The notes beneath the pieces are model-generated. The model was not told the DNA's origin and did not search any database. It saw nothing but the letters and a program-made list of their open reading frames with translations. The position numbers were made by a program, and so were the translations under genes. A stretch of DNA of 36,891 bases from Methylococcaceae bacterium (GTDB taxonomy: Bacteria > Pseudomonadota > Gammaproteobacteria > Methylococcales > Methylomonadaceae): NCBI GenBank assembly GCA_013141375.1, contig JABFRC010000373.1, positions 1 through 36,891 of the forward strand. Direction: 5' to 3'. Below are positions 1-8,743 of the stretch, one piece after another. Every line of letters starts with the position of its first letter. Positions within the stretch are counted from its first letter, which is position 1.

Positions 1-69
1 AATATTTCATTAGCAAAATATCATAATAACAGCAAACAACGCTGAACTTTGAAAGCGGTACTTGCTGTC

Positions 70-264
70 TCAAGCCCCACTAACAGCTTTAGAAGAAGCT
101 TTCATCAAAGCGATTCTTAACGCCCCGGTCAAACTCGCCCCTAAACCCAAGCGCATTGCTAGTGCAGGTAGCAGTATCATCGAAGCAACAGCCAGACCGG
201 TGCCTAATAACAAGGAACCACTGACTTCATTTTCGGCTTCAGTGTTTGAAATTTTCTCATTCAT
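70..264 (-). CDS. Small hypothetical membrane protein (64 aa)
   Basis: I do not recognise this protein. The frame is open further upstream, but ATG at 264 is preceded by an excellent Shine-Dalgarno (AAGGAG, six bases away), so the 64-residue form starting MNEKIS is preferred. A polar, acidic N-terminus of about 15 residues is followed by a glycine/alanine/leucine-rich hydrophobic segment (about residues 17-50) that can form one long or two short membrane helices, and a short basic/small-residue tail. It is transcribed away from hslV, and a sigma-54-like promoter element lies at a fitting distance upstream. No family could be assigned; the ribosome site and promoter are the main reasons to believe it is expressed. 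Confidence 0.6.
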   Translation of the reverse strand: MNEKISNTEAENEVSGSLLLGTGLAVASMILLPALAMRLGLGASLTGALRIALMKASSKAVSGA

Positions 265-311
265 TTTTAACTCCTTATTTCTATCAAAAGATGAAAACAC
301 AAAGCTAATAA

Positions 312-327
312 TGCAGTTTCAATGCCA
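312..327 (-). promoter_or_regulatory. Candidate sigma-54 (-24/-12) promoter of the 64-aa membrane protein gene
   Basis: On the minus strand the sequence reads TGGCATTGAAACTGCA. This fits the RpoN consensus TGGCAC-N5-TTGCA: GG and GC are separated by exactly ten bases, with TGGCA and TGCA intact and one mismatch on the inner side of each element. Transcription would start near position 300, giving a leader of about 36 bases that contains the AAGGAG site. One match of this quality could occur by chance in a window this size, so its position upstream of a gene is what supports it. Confidence 0.45.
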
Positions 328-523
328 AAACATAAGCCATTGAATTTATTTATTTATATTTTACACCACCTATTGTTTTTTAAAAAAACAGGTGATATGA
401 CCTATTTTTGATGCGTGAAATCCCCTATTTTTTTAAACCATCACTCACTCACCGCATTTTTCGCACTTTTGAGAAGAGACCATGTAGAATTACGCATTGT
501 GTTTTATTACAAGGGTTACTTAA

Positions 524-1069
524 GTGTTTAGAGGAACAACCATACTTTCTGTTCGCCGCGGCAATAAAGTTGTCATCGGCGGCGATGGCCAAGTTACCTT
601 GGGCAATACCGTCATGAAAGGCAATGCCCGCAAAGTGCGTCGGCTTTATCATGACAAAGTGATCGCCGGATTTGCCGGAGCAACCGCCGATGCTTTCACT
701 TTATTCGAACATTTTGAAGGCAAATTGGAAAAACATCGCGGCAACCTAACCCGCGCTGCAGTGGAAATGGCCAAAGACTGGCGTACTGACCGCGCTCTAC
801 GCAAATTGGAAGCACTGCTTACCATTGCCGATGCCAAGACTTCGTTGATTATTTCCGGCACCGGTGATGTCATTGAACCAGAATTCGACTTAATGGCGAT
901 TGGTTCAGGTGGAGCCTTTGCACAAGCGGCCGCAAGGGCATTGCTTGAAAACACTGACCTGAGCGCACGCGAAATTGTCGAACGTTCATTAAATATTGCT
1001 GCCGACATTTGTATTTACACCAACCATAACTTGCGCATTGAAGAACTCGACGCAGAGCCCAACGATTAA
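524..1069 (+). CDS. hslV: ATP-dependent protease proteolytic subunit HslV
   Basis: HslV is the N-terminal-threonine peptidase ring of the HslVU (ClpQY) protease; it degrades damaged or regulatory proteins in the cytoplasm when capped by HslU. The start is GTG at 524, with a weak AAGGG site upstream. It gives a four-residue propeptide (MFRG) before the catalytic Thr of the TTILSV motif (Thr5), matching the mature N-terminus of the family. The [14 protein letters not shown] block and the C-terminal YTNHN..IEEL segment are typical. At 181 aa it is close to the 176 aa of E. coli HslV. The gene ends four bases before hslU, so the two subunits are surely co-transcribed. I saw no clear sigma-32 heat-shock promoter upstream. 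Confidence 0.97.
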   Translation: MFRGTTILSVRRGNKVVIGGDGQVTLGNTVMKGNARKVRRLYHDKVIAGFAGATADAFTLFEHFEGKLEKHRGNLTRAAVEMAKDWRTDRALRKLEALLTIADAKTSLIISGTGDVIEPEFDLMAIGSGGAFAQAAARALLENTDLSAREIVERSLNIAADICIYTNHNLRIEELDAEPND

Positions 1070-1073
1070 GCCA

Positions 1074-2399
1074 ATGACTCAGATGACCCCCAAAGAAATC
1101 GTAAACGAACTGGATAAGCACATCATCGGTCAGGCTAATGCTAAACGCGCGGTCGCCATCGCACTTCGTAATCGGTGGCGTCGTCAGCAGGTCGATGTGA
1201 AACTGCGTGATGAAATCACTCCAAAAAACATTTTAATGATTGGCCCCACCGGGGTTGGTAAAACCGAAATCGCCCGTCGCTTGGCAAGACTGGCCAATGC
1301 GCCTTTTATTAAAATCGAAGCCACCAAATTCACTGAAGTGGGCTATGTCGGTCGTGATGTTGAATCCATTATTCGTGACTTGGCCGATTCAGCGGTAAAG
1401 ATGACCCGCACTGCTGAAATGGAAAAAGTGCAAAATAAAGCATTTGATGCCGCCGAAGAAAAGATTCTGGATATTTTATTGCCCAGAGCACATGGCGGCA
1501 TGCTGTCAGATACCGAAGAAGCCACCCGACAAAAAATGCGTAAAAAATTACGTGAAGGGGATCTTGATGATAAAGAAGTCGAAGTCGATGTGCCGGTCAC
1601 CCCAGTGGGTGTGGAAATCATGGCACCTCCCGGCATGGAAGAAATGACCAGCCAGTTGCAAGGCATGTTCCAAAATATGGGCCGCAACATCACCAAGATG
1701 CGCAAAATTCCCATCAAGAAAGCCCTAAAAGCATTGCAGGAAGAAGAAGCGTCCAGACTTATCAATGAAGAAGACATTCGTGCTCGCGCGGTAGAAGCAG
1801 TGGAACAAAATGGCATTGTCTTTCTTGATGAAATCGACAAAATCTGTAAACGCTCCGAACTGGGCGGTGGCGGCGGTGAAGTATCCCGCGAAGGTGTACA
1901 ACGTGACTTATTACCATTGGTTGAAGGCAATACTGTCACAACCAAATATGGCGCGATCAAAACTGACCACATTTTATTTATTGCCTCCGGTGCCTTCCAT
2001 TTAACCAAACCGTCGGACTTGATCCCTGAATTACAGGGCCGATTCCCGATCCGAGTGGAACTTGGGGCGCTATCAGCTGACGATTTTGTGCGCATTCTAA
2101 CGGAACCCAATGCCTCGTTAACCGAGCAATATACGGCTTTGTTAGCGACTGAAGGCGTTTCGCTAAGCTTTGCAGCCGATGGTATCAAACGCATAGCCGA
2201 ACTAGGTTGGCAAGTTAATGAAACCACCGAAAACATTGGCGCCAGACGGTTACACACCATACTCGAACGGCTGTTGGAAGAAATCTCTTATAACGCACCT
2301 GATTTGTCCGAGAAAACCATCATCATTGATGCCGCTTATGTCGATCTACATTTGACTGAATTTGTCGAAGATGAAGACTTAAGTCGTTATATTTTATAG
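1074..2399 (+). CDS. hslU: ATP-dependent protease ATPase subunit HslU
   Basis: HslU is the AAA+ unfoldase that recognises, unfolds and feeds substrates into HslV. Starting at ATG 1074 the protein has 441 residues, near the E. coli length of 443. The frame is open upstream inside hslV, but the family starts at MT.MTPKEIV; a second ATG at 1083 is equally possible. Visible features: the N-terminal [16 protein letters not shown] segment, Walker A GPTGVGKT at residues 57-64, a charged intermediate (I) domain around residues 110-240, Walker B with FLDEID, and the C-terminal EDLSRYIL tail that docks into HslV and activates it. It lies directly behind hslV. Confidence 0.97.
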   Translation: MTQMTPKEIVNELDKHIIGQANAKRAVAIALRNRWRRQQVDVKLRDEITPKNILMIGPTGVGKTEIARRLARLANAPFIKIEATKFTEVGYVGRDVESIIRDLADSAVKMTRTAEMEKVQNKAFDAAEEKILDILLPRAHGGMLSDTEEATRQKMRKKLREGDLDDKEVEVDVPVTPVGVEIMAPPGMEEMTSQLQGMFQNMGRNITKMRKIPIKKALKALQEEEASRLINEEDIRARAVEAVEQNGIVFLDEIDKICKRSELGGGGGEVSREGVQRDLLPLVEGNTVTTKYGAIKTDHILFIASGAFHLTKPSDLIPELQGRFPIRVELGALSADDFVRILTEPNASLTEQYTALLATEGVSLSFAADGIKRIAELGWQVNETTENIGARRLHTILERLLEEISYNAPDLSEKTIIIDAAYVDLHLTEFVEDEDLSRYIL

Positions 2400-2485
2400 C
2401 CCAGCTAAATTGACTCTTGGGTTTAACCATGAATAATTCCAAGAGTTGAAAACTTACTACAACCTGCTCTTTCAAGAGAATCTTA

Positions 2486-2884
2486 ATGCGCTTAACGGCA
2501 AAACCCAGTAATACCCACCCAACCGAAATCAAGCTGCATCAGATTTCCAATATACTGGAAATCAGTTTTGATGACGGCAACGTGTTCACCCTGCCCTGCG
2601 AATATTTGCGAGTCTACACGCCGTCCGCAGAGGCCGTTGGCCATGCGCCCGGCCAGGAAGTACTCCAGGTGGGCAAAGAAAATGTGACTTTCATCGAAAT
2701 TAAACCGGTAGGCAATTACGCGATTGCACCTACCTTCAGTGACGGTCATAACACCGGCATTTATACTTGGGATTTGCTTTACAAGCTGGGTTCAGAATAC
2801 ACCGAATTATGGGCAAACTACTTAGCAAAACTGGAAGAAACCGGATACAACCGCAGCCAAACCACAGATAAACGGTATAACTAA
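2486..2884 (+). CDS. DUF971 domain protein (gamma-butyrobetaine hydroxylase-like N-terminal domain)
   Basis: This 132-residue protein is a stand-alone DUF971 domain, a small zinc-ribbon-like fold also found at the N-terminus of gamma-butyrobetaine hydroxylases. Recognisable parts are TEIKLHQ..N.LEISFDDG, the LPCEYLRVYTPSAEAVGH segment, and the C-terminal HNTGIYTWDLLYKLG motif. Stand-alone copies have no firmly established function; the neighbourhood between hslU and ubiE is recurrent in gammaproteobacteria, which suggests a household role. The ATG at 2486 has an AAGAGA site upstream. The stop codon is followed immediately by the ubiE ATG with no spacer, so translation of the two is probably coupled. 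Confidence 0.9.
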   Translation: MRLTAKPSNTHPTEIKLHQISNILEISFDDGNVFTLPCEYLRVYTPSAEAVGHAPGQEVLQVGKENVTFIEIKPVGNYAIAPTFSDGHNTGIYTWDLLYKLGSEYTELWANYLAKLEETGYNRSQTTDKRYN

Positions 2885-3634
2885 ATGACAATCGACAACA
2901 CCACCCATTTTGGATTTAAACAAGTCGCCAAAGACGATAAAGTTAAGCTGGTTCGCGGCGTTTTTGATTCAGTTGCAGGTCAATATGATGTAATGAATGA
3001 CCTGATGTCACTTGGCATACACCGCATCTGGAAACGCATTGCCGTGCAATTAAGCAATGTGCGTAAAGGCGAACAAGTGCTGGATCTTGCCGGTGGTACT
3101 GGCGATTTAACCACGCTTTTTGAACAACGCGTCGGCAAAGAGGGCCAGGTTGTTCTGGCCGATATTAACTCCGAAATGCTGCGCACAGGCCGGAATCGTC
3201 TTATCGATAAAGGCTTAGTCGGCAATATCCGCTATGCCCAAGTCAATGCCGAATGCCTGCCGTTTGCCGACAACAGTTTTGATTGCGTGTGTATTGCATT
3301 TGGCCTGCGCAATGTCACCGACAAAGATGCTGCTTTACGCTCCATGTACCGCGTTTTAAAACCGGGCGGACGCGTTATTGTGCTGGAGTTCTCGCACCCC
3401 ACCGACAAAATCACTGAAAAAGTGTACGACTTTTACTCGTTTAAACTGCTGCCCAAAATCGGCAAAATTGTCGCCAAAGATGAAGACAGCTATCGCTATC
3501 TGGCCGAATCGATTCGCATGCATCCTAAACAGGACGAATTGAAACAAATGATGGTTAATGCAGGGCTGGAACGCTGCGAGTATTTCAATATGACGCAAGG
3601 CATCGTTGCCGTTCATAGAGGTTATAAACTCTAA
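2885..3634 (+). CDS. ubiE: Ubiquinone/menaquinone C-methyltransferase UbiE
   Basis: UbiE is a SAM-dependent C-methyltransferase that methylates 2-methoxy-6-polyprenyl-1,4-benzoquinol in ubiquinone synthesis (and demethylmenaquinol where that pathway exists). The 249 residues match the family length. Visible motifs: [12 protein letters not shown] at the N-terminus, [26 protein letters not shown] motif [13 protein letters not shown] at 65-76, and the [24 protein letters not shown] block. It is followed after three bases by ubiJ, its partner in the Ubi complex, so this is the ubiquinone part of the operon that starts upstream. Confidence 0.97.
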   Translation: MTIDNTTHFGFKQVAKDDKVKLVRGVFDSVAGQYDVMNDLMSLGIHRIWKRIAVQLSNVRKGEQVLDLAGGTGDLTTLFEQRVGKEGQVVLADINSEMLRTGRNRLIDKGLVGNIRYAQVNAECLPFADNSFDCVCIAFGLRNVTDKDAALRSMYRVLKPGGRVIVLEFSHPTDKITEKVYDFYSFKLLPKIGKIVAKDEDSYRYLAESIRMHPKQDELKQMMVNAGLERCEYFNMTQGIVAVHRGYKL

Positions 3635-3637
3635 GCT

Positions 3638-4252
3638 ATGGCAATCAAACCGCTACTCATTAGCGTTCTTGAAAGTGCGCTGAATACCTATCTTGCGTTA
3701 GACCAGAATTCAGCCCAACTATTGGCGCCGCTGGCGGGTAAGGTGATTGCTGTAAATATTCAGCCTTTTGACGAAACTATATACCTCTGCCCCAGCAATG
3801 ATGCCATTCAACTGCTTGATCAGTTTCCCGGTCAAGCAGACACCCTGCTCACCGGCTCCTTGTCGGCATTAGGTTTCATGGGCTTAAGCGCCACACCAAT
3901 GCGCGCAATATTTTCCGGGAACGTTAAAATCGAAGGCGATATTCATGCCGGACAGAAGTTTCAAGACTTGTTCGTGAAACTGAATATCAATCTGGAGCAA
4001 CACCTTGCCAAACTCACTGGTGAAACGATTGCCAATAACATCAGTCAATTTTTCCGCAGTGGAAAAGACTGGAGCCAAGAGTCGCTAGAAACTTTCCGGC
4101 TGAACACCGCTGAGTTTTTACAGGAAGAAACCCGCGAGTTACCCGCCAAAGCTGAAATAGAGCTTTTCTTTCAACGTGTTGATGATCTACGCACAGATTT
4201 CGATCGTCTTCAAAGCAGAATAGATCGGCTTGAAAACCTTCATAGCCAATAA
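3638..4252 (+). CDS. ubiJ: Ubiquinone biosynthesis accessory factor UbiJ (SCP2 domain)
   Basis: UbiJ is a lipid-binding accessory protein of the cytoplasmic Ubi complex that makes ubiquinone; its SCP2 (sterol carrier protein 2) fold is thought to hold the polyprenyl intermediates. The 204-residue protein shows the SCP2-like domain at about residues 15-115 (LLAPLAGKVIAVNI, then FSGNVKIEGD) and a charged heptad-like C-terminus (about 165-202, RVDDLRTDFDRLQSRIDRLE) likely to be a coiled coil, as in other UbiJ proteins. It lies three bases behind ubiE. The usual third gene, ubiB, is not next: acnB follows on the same strand after a 134-base gap. Confidence 0.92.
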   Translation: MAIKPLLISVLESALNTYLALDQNSAQLLAPLAGKVIAVNIQPFDETIYLCPSNDAIQLLDQFPGQADTLLTGSLSALGFMGLSATPMRAIFSGNVKIEGDIHAGQKFQDLFVKLNINLEQHLAKLTGETIANNISQFFRSGKDWSQESLETFRLNTAEFLQEETRELPAKAEIELFFQRVDDLRTDFDRLQSRIDRLENLHSQ

Positions 4253-4386
4253 TTTCACCCCGGATTATCGCAGTAACAGGGAAACAATCCGTTTCTTCAT
4301 AGTGTGTCAAATGACCCACTTTAATATTGCATAATGATCAACAGTAGCTGTTTCCAATTCTTAACTCACACCTTAAGGAATACCAC

Positions 4387-6954
4387 ATGCTAGAACAATA
4401 CCGTCAACAGGTTGCCGAACGTGCTGCTGAAAGCATACCGCCAAAACCTCTGGATGCTGAACAGGTAGCGGCTTTAGTCGAATTGGTTAAGTCTCCCCCT
4501 GAAGGTGAACAAGAATTTATCCTGGATTTATTAAGCAACCGCATACCGGCAGGGGTTGACGAGGCTGCTTATGTTAAAGCCGGATTTCTTAACGCTATTG
4601 CCAAAGGCGAAATCAGCTCGCCGATTCTGACTGCAACACGCGCCACCGAATTACTCGGCACCATGCTCGGCGGTTATAACGTCGCCCCCTTAATCGACTT
4701 ACTGGATCACCAAGAGTTAGCACCGATTGCGGCCAAAGCCTTATCCCACACATTGCTGATTTTCGATGCCTTCCACGATGTTCAAGAAAAGGCTGATGCG
4801 GGCAATACCCACGCCAAACAGGTTTTACAATCCTGGGCAGAGGCCGAATGGTTTACCGCTAAGCCCGAAGTACCGGAAAAACTCACGGTAGCCATTTTCA
4901 AAGTGCCTGGCGAAACCAACACCGATGACTTATCGCCGGCCCCGGATGCCTGGTCGCGCCCTGATATTCCATTACACGCCAAAGCCATGCTGAAGATGCC
5001 GCGAGAAGGTATCACCAACGCACAACAACAAATTGCAGATCTAAAACAGCACGGTTTTCCAGTCGCTTATGTCGGCGATGTGGTAGGGACCGGCTCATCA
5101 CGTAAGTCGGCGACCAATTCGGTATTGTGGTACACCGGTGATGACATTCCGTTTATCCCCAACAAACGCGCCGGTGGCGTCTGTATTGGCAGCAAAATCG
5201 CACCAATCTTTTTTAATACCATGGAAGATTCTGGCGCGCTACCCATTGAGTGCGATGTCAGCCAACTAGCCACTGGCGATATTATTGATATTTATCCGCA
5301 TCAAGGCGTAATCAAACGCCACAACAGCAATGACACCATCACTAAATTTGCCTTAAAAACCGACATCATTCTCGACGAAGTCCGTGCCGGCGGCCGCATT
5401 CCGTTGATTATCGGCCGCGGGCTCACCGATCGTGCCCGTAAGGTATTAGGCTTACCAGTATCGACTGTCTTCAAACGCCCAAGCGCTACTCAAGACAGCA
5501 GCAAAGGCTATACGCTGGCACAGAAAATCGTCGGCAAGGCTTGCGGCGTTACCGGTGTTCGCCCTAATACTTACTGCGAACCGCATATGACCACCGTCGG
5601 TTCACAAGATACCACCGGCCCGATGACGCGGGACGAGCTAAAAGATCTCGCCTGTTTGGGATTTTCAGCCGATTTAGTGTTGCAATCTTTCTGCCATACT
5701 GCCGCCTATCCCAAACCGGTCGACGTCACCATGCAACATACCCTGCCCGATTTCATCATGAATCGCGGGGGCGTGTCCTTGCGTCCCGGCGACGGCATTA
5801 TTCACTCCTGGCTGAACCGCACGCTATTACCTGACACCGTCGGTACCGGCGGTGATTCTCATACCCGTTTCCCGATTGGCATCTCCTTTCCGGCAGGTTC
5901 CGGTTTGGTAGCGTTTGCTGCTGCGACTGGTGTAATGCCCTTGGACATGCCGGAATCGGTATTGGTGCGCTTTTCCGGCAAACTACAACCGGGCATTACT
6001 TTGCGGGATTTGGTCAATGCGATTCCGTATGCAGCCATTCAACGCGGCTTACTGACTGTCGAAAAGAAGGGCAAAAAGAATATTTTCTCAGGACGCATTC
6101 TGGAAATTGAAGGCTTGCCGGATTTAAAAGTCGAACAGGCATTCGAATTATCCGACGCCTCGGCAGAGCGCTCGGCCGGTGGCTGTACCGTTCGCCTTAA
6201 CGAAGCGCCGATTCGCGAATACCTGACTTCCAACATCACCTTGTTGAACTGGATGATTGCCCAAGGTTATGGCGATGTGCGCACTATAGAACGCCGCATC
6301 AAAGCCATGGAAGCCTGGCTGGCGAATCCGGTATTGTTACAACCCGATGCGGATGCCGAATATTTTGAAATCATCGAGATCAACCTGGATGAAATCAAAG
6401 AACCGCTTTTGGCCTGTCCTAACGACCCGGACGACATCAAACCATTGTCAGCTGTCGCAGGCACCAAAATCGACGAAGTATTCTTGGGCTCGTGCATGAC
6501 CAATATCGGCCATTTCCGGGCCGCAGGCAAATTGCTGGAGCAACAAAAAGGCGAGTTACCTACCCGCCTTTGGGTGGCTCCACCGACAAAAATGGATCAA
6601 AGTCAGCTGATAGAAGAAGGCTATTACGGCACCTTCGGCAAAGCCGGTGCAAGAACCGAAATGCCTGGCTGTTCGCTATGCATGGGTAATCAAGCGCGTG
6701 TCGCCGAAAACTCCACAGTGGTATCTACCTCGACGCGCAATTTCCCTAATCGCTTGGGCAACGGTGCCAATGTCTATTTGTCTTCTGCAGAATTAGCCGC
6801 AGTATGTTCAATTTTGGGAAAAATCCCTAGCTTTGAAGAATACATGGGCTATATGAATCAGATTTCTCAAAGCGCTGACGATACTTATCGCTATCTTAAC
6901 TTTGACAAGATTGACAGCTATCACACTCAACCTGAAGCAAGCCCTGCCCTATAA
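4387..6954 (+). CDS. acnB: Aconitate hydratase B (bifunctional aconitase / 2-methylisocitrate dehydratase)
   Basis: AcnB interconverts citrate and isocitrate through cis-aconitate in the TCA cycle, using a [4Fe-4S] cluster. The 855-residue length fits AcnB (E. coli 865). In order: an N-terminal HEAT-like helical domain (about 1-160), the swivel domain in its AcnB-specific early position (about 160-370, with [19 protein letters not shown] and [10 protein letters not shown]), then the catalytic core with [20 protein letters not shown] and the cluster cysteines in [15 protein letters not shown] and [12 protein letters not shown]. The start ATG has AAGGAA upstream. A 134-base gap separates it from ubiJ, so it probably has its own promoter, though I could not settle on one. 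The next gene starts 12 bases after its stop. Confidence 0.97.
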   Translation: MLEQYRQQVAERAAESIPPKPLDAEQVAALVELVKSPPEGEQEFILDLLSNRIPAGVDEAAYVKAGFLNAIAKGEISSPILTATRATELLGTMLGGYNVAPLIDLLDHQELAPIAAKALSHTLLIFDAFHDVQEKADAGNTHAKQVLQSWAEAEWFTAKPEVPEKLTVAIFKVPGETNTDDLSPAPDAWSRPDIPLHAKAMLKMPREGITNAQQQIADLKQHGFPVAYVGDVVGTGSSRKSATNSVLWYTGDDIPFIPNKRAGGVCIGSKIAPIFFNTMEDSGALPIECDVSQLATGDIIDIYPHQGVIKRHNSNDTITKFALKTDIILDEVRAGGRIPLIIGRGLTDRARKVLGLPVSTVFKRPSATQDSSKGYTLAQKIVGKACGVTGVRPNTYCEPHMTTVGSQDTTGPMTRDELKDLACLGFSADLVLQSFCHTAAYPKPVDVTMQHTLPDFIMNRGGVSLRPGDGIIHSWLNRTLLPDTVGTGGDSHTRFPIGISFPAGSGLVAFAAATGVMPLDMPESVLVRFSGKLQPGITLRDLVNAIPYAAIQRGLLTVEKKGKKNIFSGRILEIEGLPDLKVEQAFELSDASAERSAGGCTVRLNEAPIREYLTSNITLLNWMIAQGYGDVRTIERRIKAMEAWLANPVLLQPDADAEYFEIIEINLDEIKEPLLACPNDPDDIKPLSAVAGTKIDEVFLGSCMTNIGHFRAAGKLLEQQKGELPTRLWVAPPTKMDQSQLIEEGYYGTFGKAGARTEMPGCSLCMGNQARVAENSTVVSTSTRNFPNRLGNGANVYLSSAELAAVCSILGKIPSFEEYMGYMNQISQSADDTYRYLNFDKIDSYHTQPEASPAL

Positions 6955-6966
6955 GAGTTGTTTTCC

Positions 6967-8064
6967 ATGCCTGGTTTACTCGAAAAGCAATACCAGGACT
7001 GGGTGTCGCAGGGGCGACTTGATGTCGACCCTGCACAAATCCACGCATTAAAAAAACTCCAAACGCTTCAACTCCAGCTGTGTGATCAAATTTCATTCAA
7101 GCCCAAAGCTATAATGAAAAAATGGCGACGCCCTGCCCAATGCCGCAATATTTATCTTTTTGGGGAAGTTGGCCGGGGCAAATCCATGCTCATGAACATG
7201 TTCTTCCAAAGTTGCCCGACACAACAAAAGCGCCGGGTGCATTTTCATGCTTTCATGCTGGAATTGCACAACTTCGTTCATCATTGGCAAAATCAGGGCG
7301 GTGTAGACGCTATTTCAGCCTTGGCAGAACATCTCAGCAGCGCAAATAAACTACTCTGCCTGGATGAATTTCATATTTCCGATATTGCTGACGCTATGCT
7401 TATTGCGCAGCTGTTTGGTAAATTGTTCGAATCCGGCTTGGCCATCGTAACCACATCCAACTTTTGCCCCACAGAACTGTATCAAGGCGGCTTGCAAAGA
7501 GAACTGGTTCTGCCTTTCATCAAAATTCTCCAAGAAAGTGCAGAGGTGGTTGAATTATCCGGCACCAAAGACTACCGAAAAGCTCAATCTCCATCAGAAA
7601 ACAATCACTACTTCTATCCCCTCGATAGCCAGGCATCAGAGTTTGCCAAGCAACAATATAACCATTTGACTGATTGGGCTCCCATCCAACCTGAAACCAT
7701 TCAAGTGCTAAGCAGACAGATCAAGCTCACGGCGGTATCTGGCAATATTGCACTAGCATCCTTTCAAGAATTGTGTACCCAGCCACTTGGCTCGGTTGAC
7801 TATCTGGTTATCTCACGCCATTTTGAAACACTCATCCTCACAAATATCCCGAAACTAACCCCTGAAAACAGGAACGAAGCCAAACGCTTTATCACACTTA
7901 TCGACATTCTTTACGAACATAAAGTAAAGTTAATATGTACTGCCGAAGTCCCACTTAATGAATTGTACGATACCGAAGATATACTTGATTTTCGCCGCAC
8001 ACTCTCAAGGCTTTTTGAAATGCAATCTACGCAGTATTTAGCTCTAAACGACGATAACCATTAA
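6967..8064 (+). CDS. zapE: AFG1/ZapE-family cell division ATPase
   Basis: This belongs to the AFG1/ZapE P-loop ATPases; E. coli ZapE binds the FtsZ ring and is needed for division under stress, while mitochondrial AFG1 relatives act in protein quality control. Starting at ATG 6967 (AAGAG nine bases upstream; an in-frame TTG at 6958 is less likely) the protein has 365 residues, the usual size. Seen: the N-terminal LL..Y...V..G.L..D..Q..AL..L pattern, Walker A GEVGRGKS (66-73), FHAFMLELH, Walker B LLCLDEF (129-135) followed by DIADAMLIAQLF, TTSNFCPTELY and GGLQRELVLPFI. It is only 12 bases behind acnB, so probably co-transcribed. ZapE is the best name, but cell-division function is inferred from the family. 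Confidence 0.88.
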   Translation: MPGLLEKQYQDWVSQGRLDVDPAQIHALKKLQTLQLQLCDQISFKPKAIMKKWRRPAQCRNIYLFGEVGRGKSMLMNMFFQSCPTQQKRRVHFHAFMLELHNFVHHWQNQGGVDAISALAEHLSSANKLLCLDEFHISDIADAMLIAQLFGKLFESGLAIVTTSNFCPTELYQGGLQRELVLPFIKILQESAEVVELSGTKDYRKAQSPSENNHYFYPLDSQASEFAKQQYNHLTDWAPIQPETIQVLSRQIKLTAVSGNIALASFQELCTQPLGSVDYLVISRHFETLILTNIPKLTPENRNEAKRFITLIDILYEHKVKLICTAEVPLNELYDTEDILDFRRTLSRLFEMQSTQYLALNDDNH

Positions 8065-8072
8065 GGAAACTC

Positions 8073-8660
8073 ATGAAACACAAAATAATCTTACTGACTG
8101 CCTCATTGGGCTTGGTTGCAATACTACCGAATCATGCCAACGCCGAGAACTGGAAAGATGCGCTGAATTCAGTCAAAGAAAAGGCAAAAGGCAAATCATT
8201 AAACTCACTTACCCAAAAGTTGCCGGCCAATGCCCAAGCAGCTAACGCAATACAGGATATTAAATCAGGAAGCTTGACAGAGTTATTGGTGAACAAAGTG
8301 GGCGTCACTCAAGCACAAGCCGAAGGTGGCGCAGGTGCATTGTTTCAGGCAGCAAAAACCAAAATGAAACCGGAATCCTTTGCTGAATTGGAACAAAGCG
8401 TTCCAGGCATACAGTCCATGTTGGCAAAAGTGCCCGTTCAACCAGCTAATCTCGGCGCCTTAGCAGGAGGCTTGTCATCTCTAAAAGGTATTACAGGAAA
8501 CTCATCAGGGGAATTGCTTGCAGCCGCTTATGCTTTCAAACAACAAGGGATGTCGCCATCGATGATTCAACAATTCATTCCTGTCGTCGTTGAATATGTT
8601 AAAAATAACAGCAATGGCATCTTGGCCAACACCTTAAGTTCGGCGTTGATTGGACATTAG
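8073..8660 (+). CDS. Exported DUF2780 (VcgC/VcgE-like) protein
   Basis: A 195-residue secreted protein of the DUF2780 family, whose function is unknown. A Sec signal peptide is clear: a basic MKHK start, a hydrophobic core, and a probable cut after residue 24 (HANA|EN), so the mature protein is periplasmic or extracellular. The DUF2780 part spans about residues 65-195 and shows the recurrent pattern LLVNKVGVTQAQAEGGAGALF, VPGIQSML, then a GN..ELLAAAYAFKQQGMSPSMIQQFIPVVVEYV block. The start has a good AAGGAAA site and lies eight bases behind the ZapE gene, so it is probably the last gene of an acnB-zapE-DUF2780 unit. A strong hairpin terminator follows. Confidence 0.85.
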   Translation: MKHKIILLTASLGLVAILPNHANAENWKDALNSVKEKAKGKSLNSLTQKLPANAQAANAIQDIKSGSLTELLVNKVGVTQAQAEGGAGALFQAAKTKMKPESFAELEQSVPGIQSMLAKVPVQPANLGALAGGLSSLKGITGNSSGELLAAAYAFKQQGMSPSMIQQFIPVVVEYVKNNSNGILANTLSSALIGH

Positions 8661-8682
8661 ATCTACTTATACAGCTTCAATA

Positions 8683-8716
8683 AAAAAGCCTTTAACTCAA
8701 AGAGCTAAAGGCTTTT
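8683..8716. terminator. Bidirectional rho-independent terminator between the DUF2780 gene and mltD
   Basis: An 11-base-pair stem (AAAAGCCTTTA paired with TAAAGGCTTTT) around a short loop, with A-runs on one side and T-runs on the other. It lies between two genes that end toward each other and can stop transcription from both. Confidence 0.88.
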
Positions 8717-8743
8717 CATGTTACTTCCAAAACGCAAAATAAA

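Noticed and set aside
62-343. A 93-codon plus-strand frame over the start region
   Set aside because: It lies opposite the 64-aa membrane protein gene, has no ribosome site, and its composition is that of an antisense frame.
401-490. Heat-shock (sigma-32) promoter before hslV
   Set aside because: CCCCTATTT at 422-430 resembles a -10, but no CTTGAA-like element lies 13-15 bases upstream.
1343-2260. A 305-codon minus-strand frame inside hslU
   Set aside because: hslU is certain on the plus strand; the antisense frame is serine/proline-rich and matches no family, a common shadow of codon bias.
2410-2450. Inverted repeat ACTCTTGG...CCAAGAGT after hslU as a terminator
   Set aside because: The stem is only 8 bp with an 18-base loop and no T-run; hslU and the DUF971 gene are likely co-transcribed.
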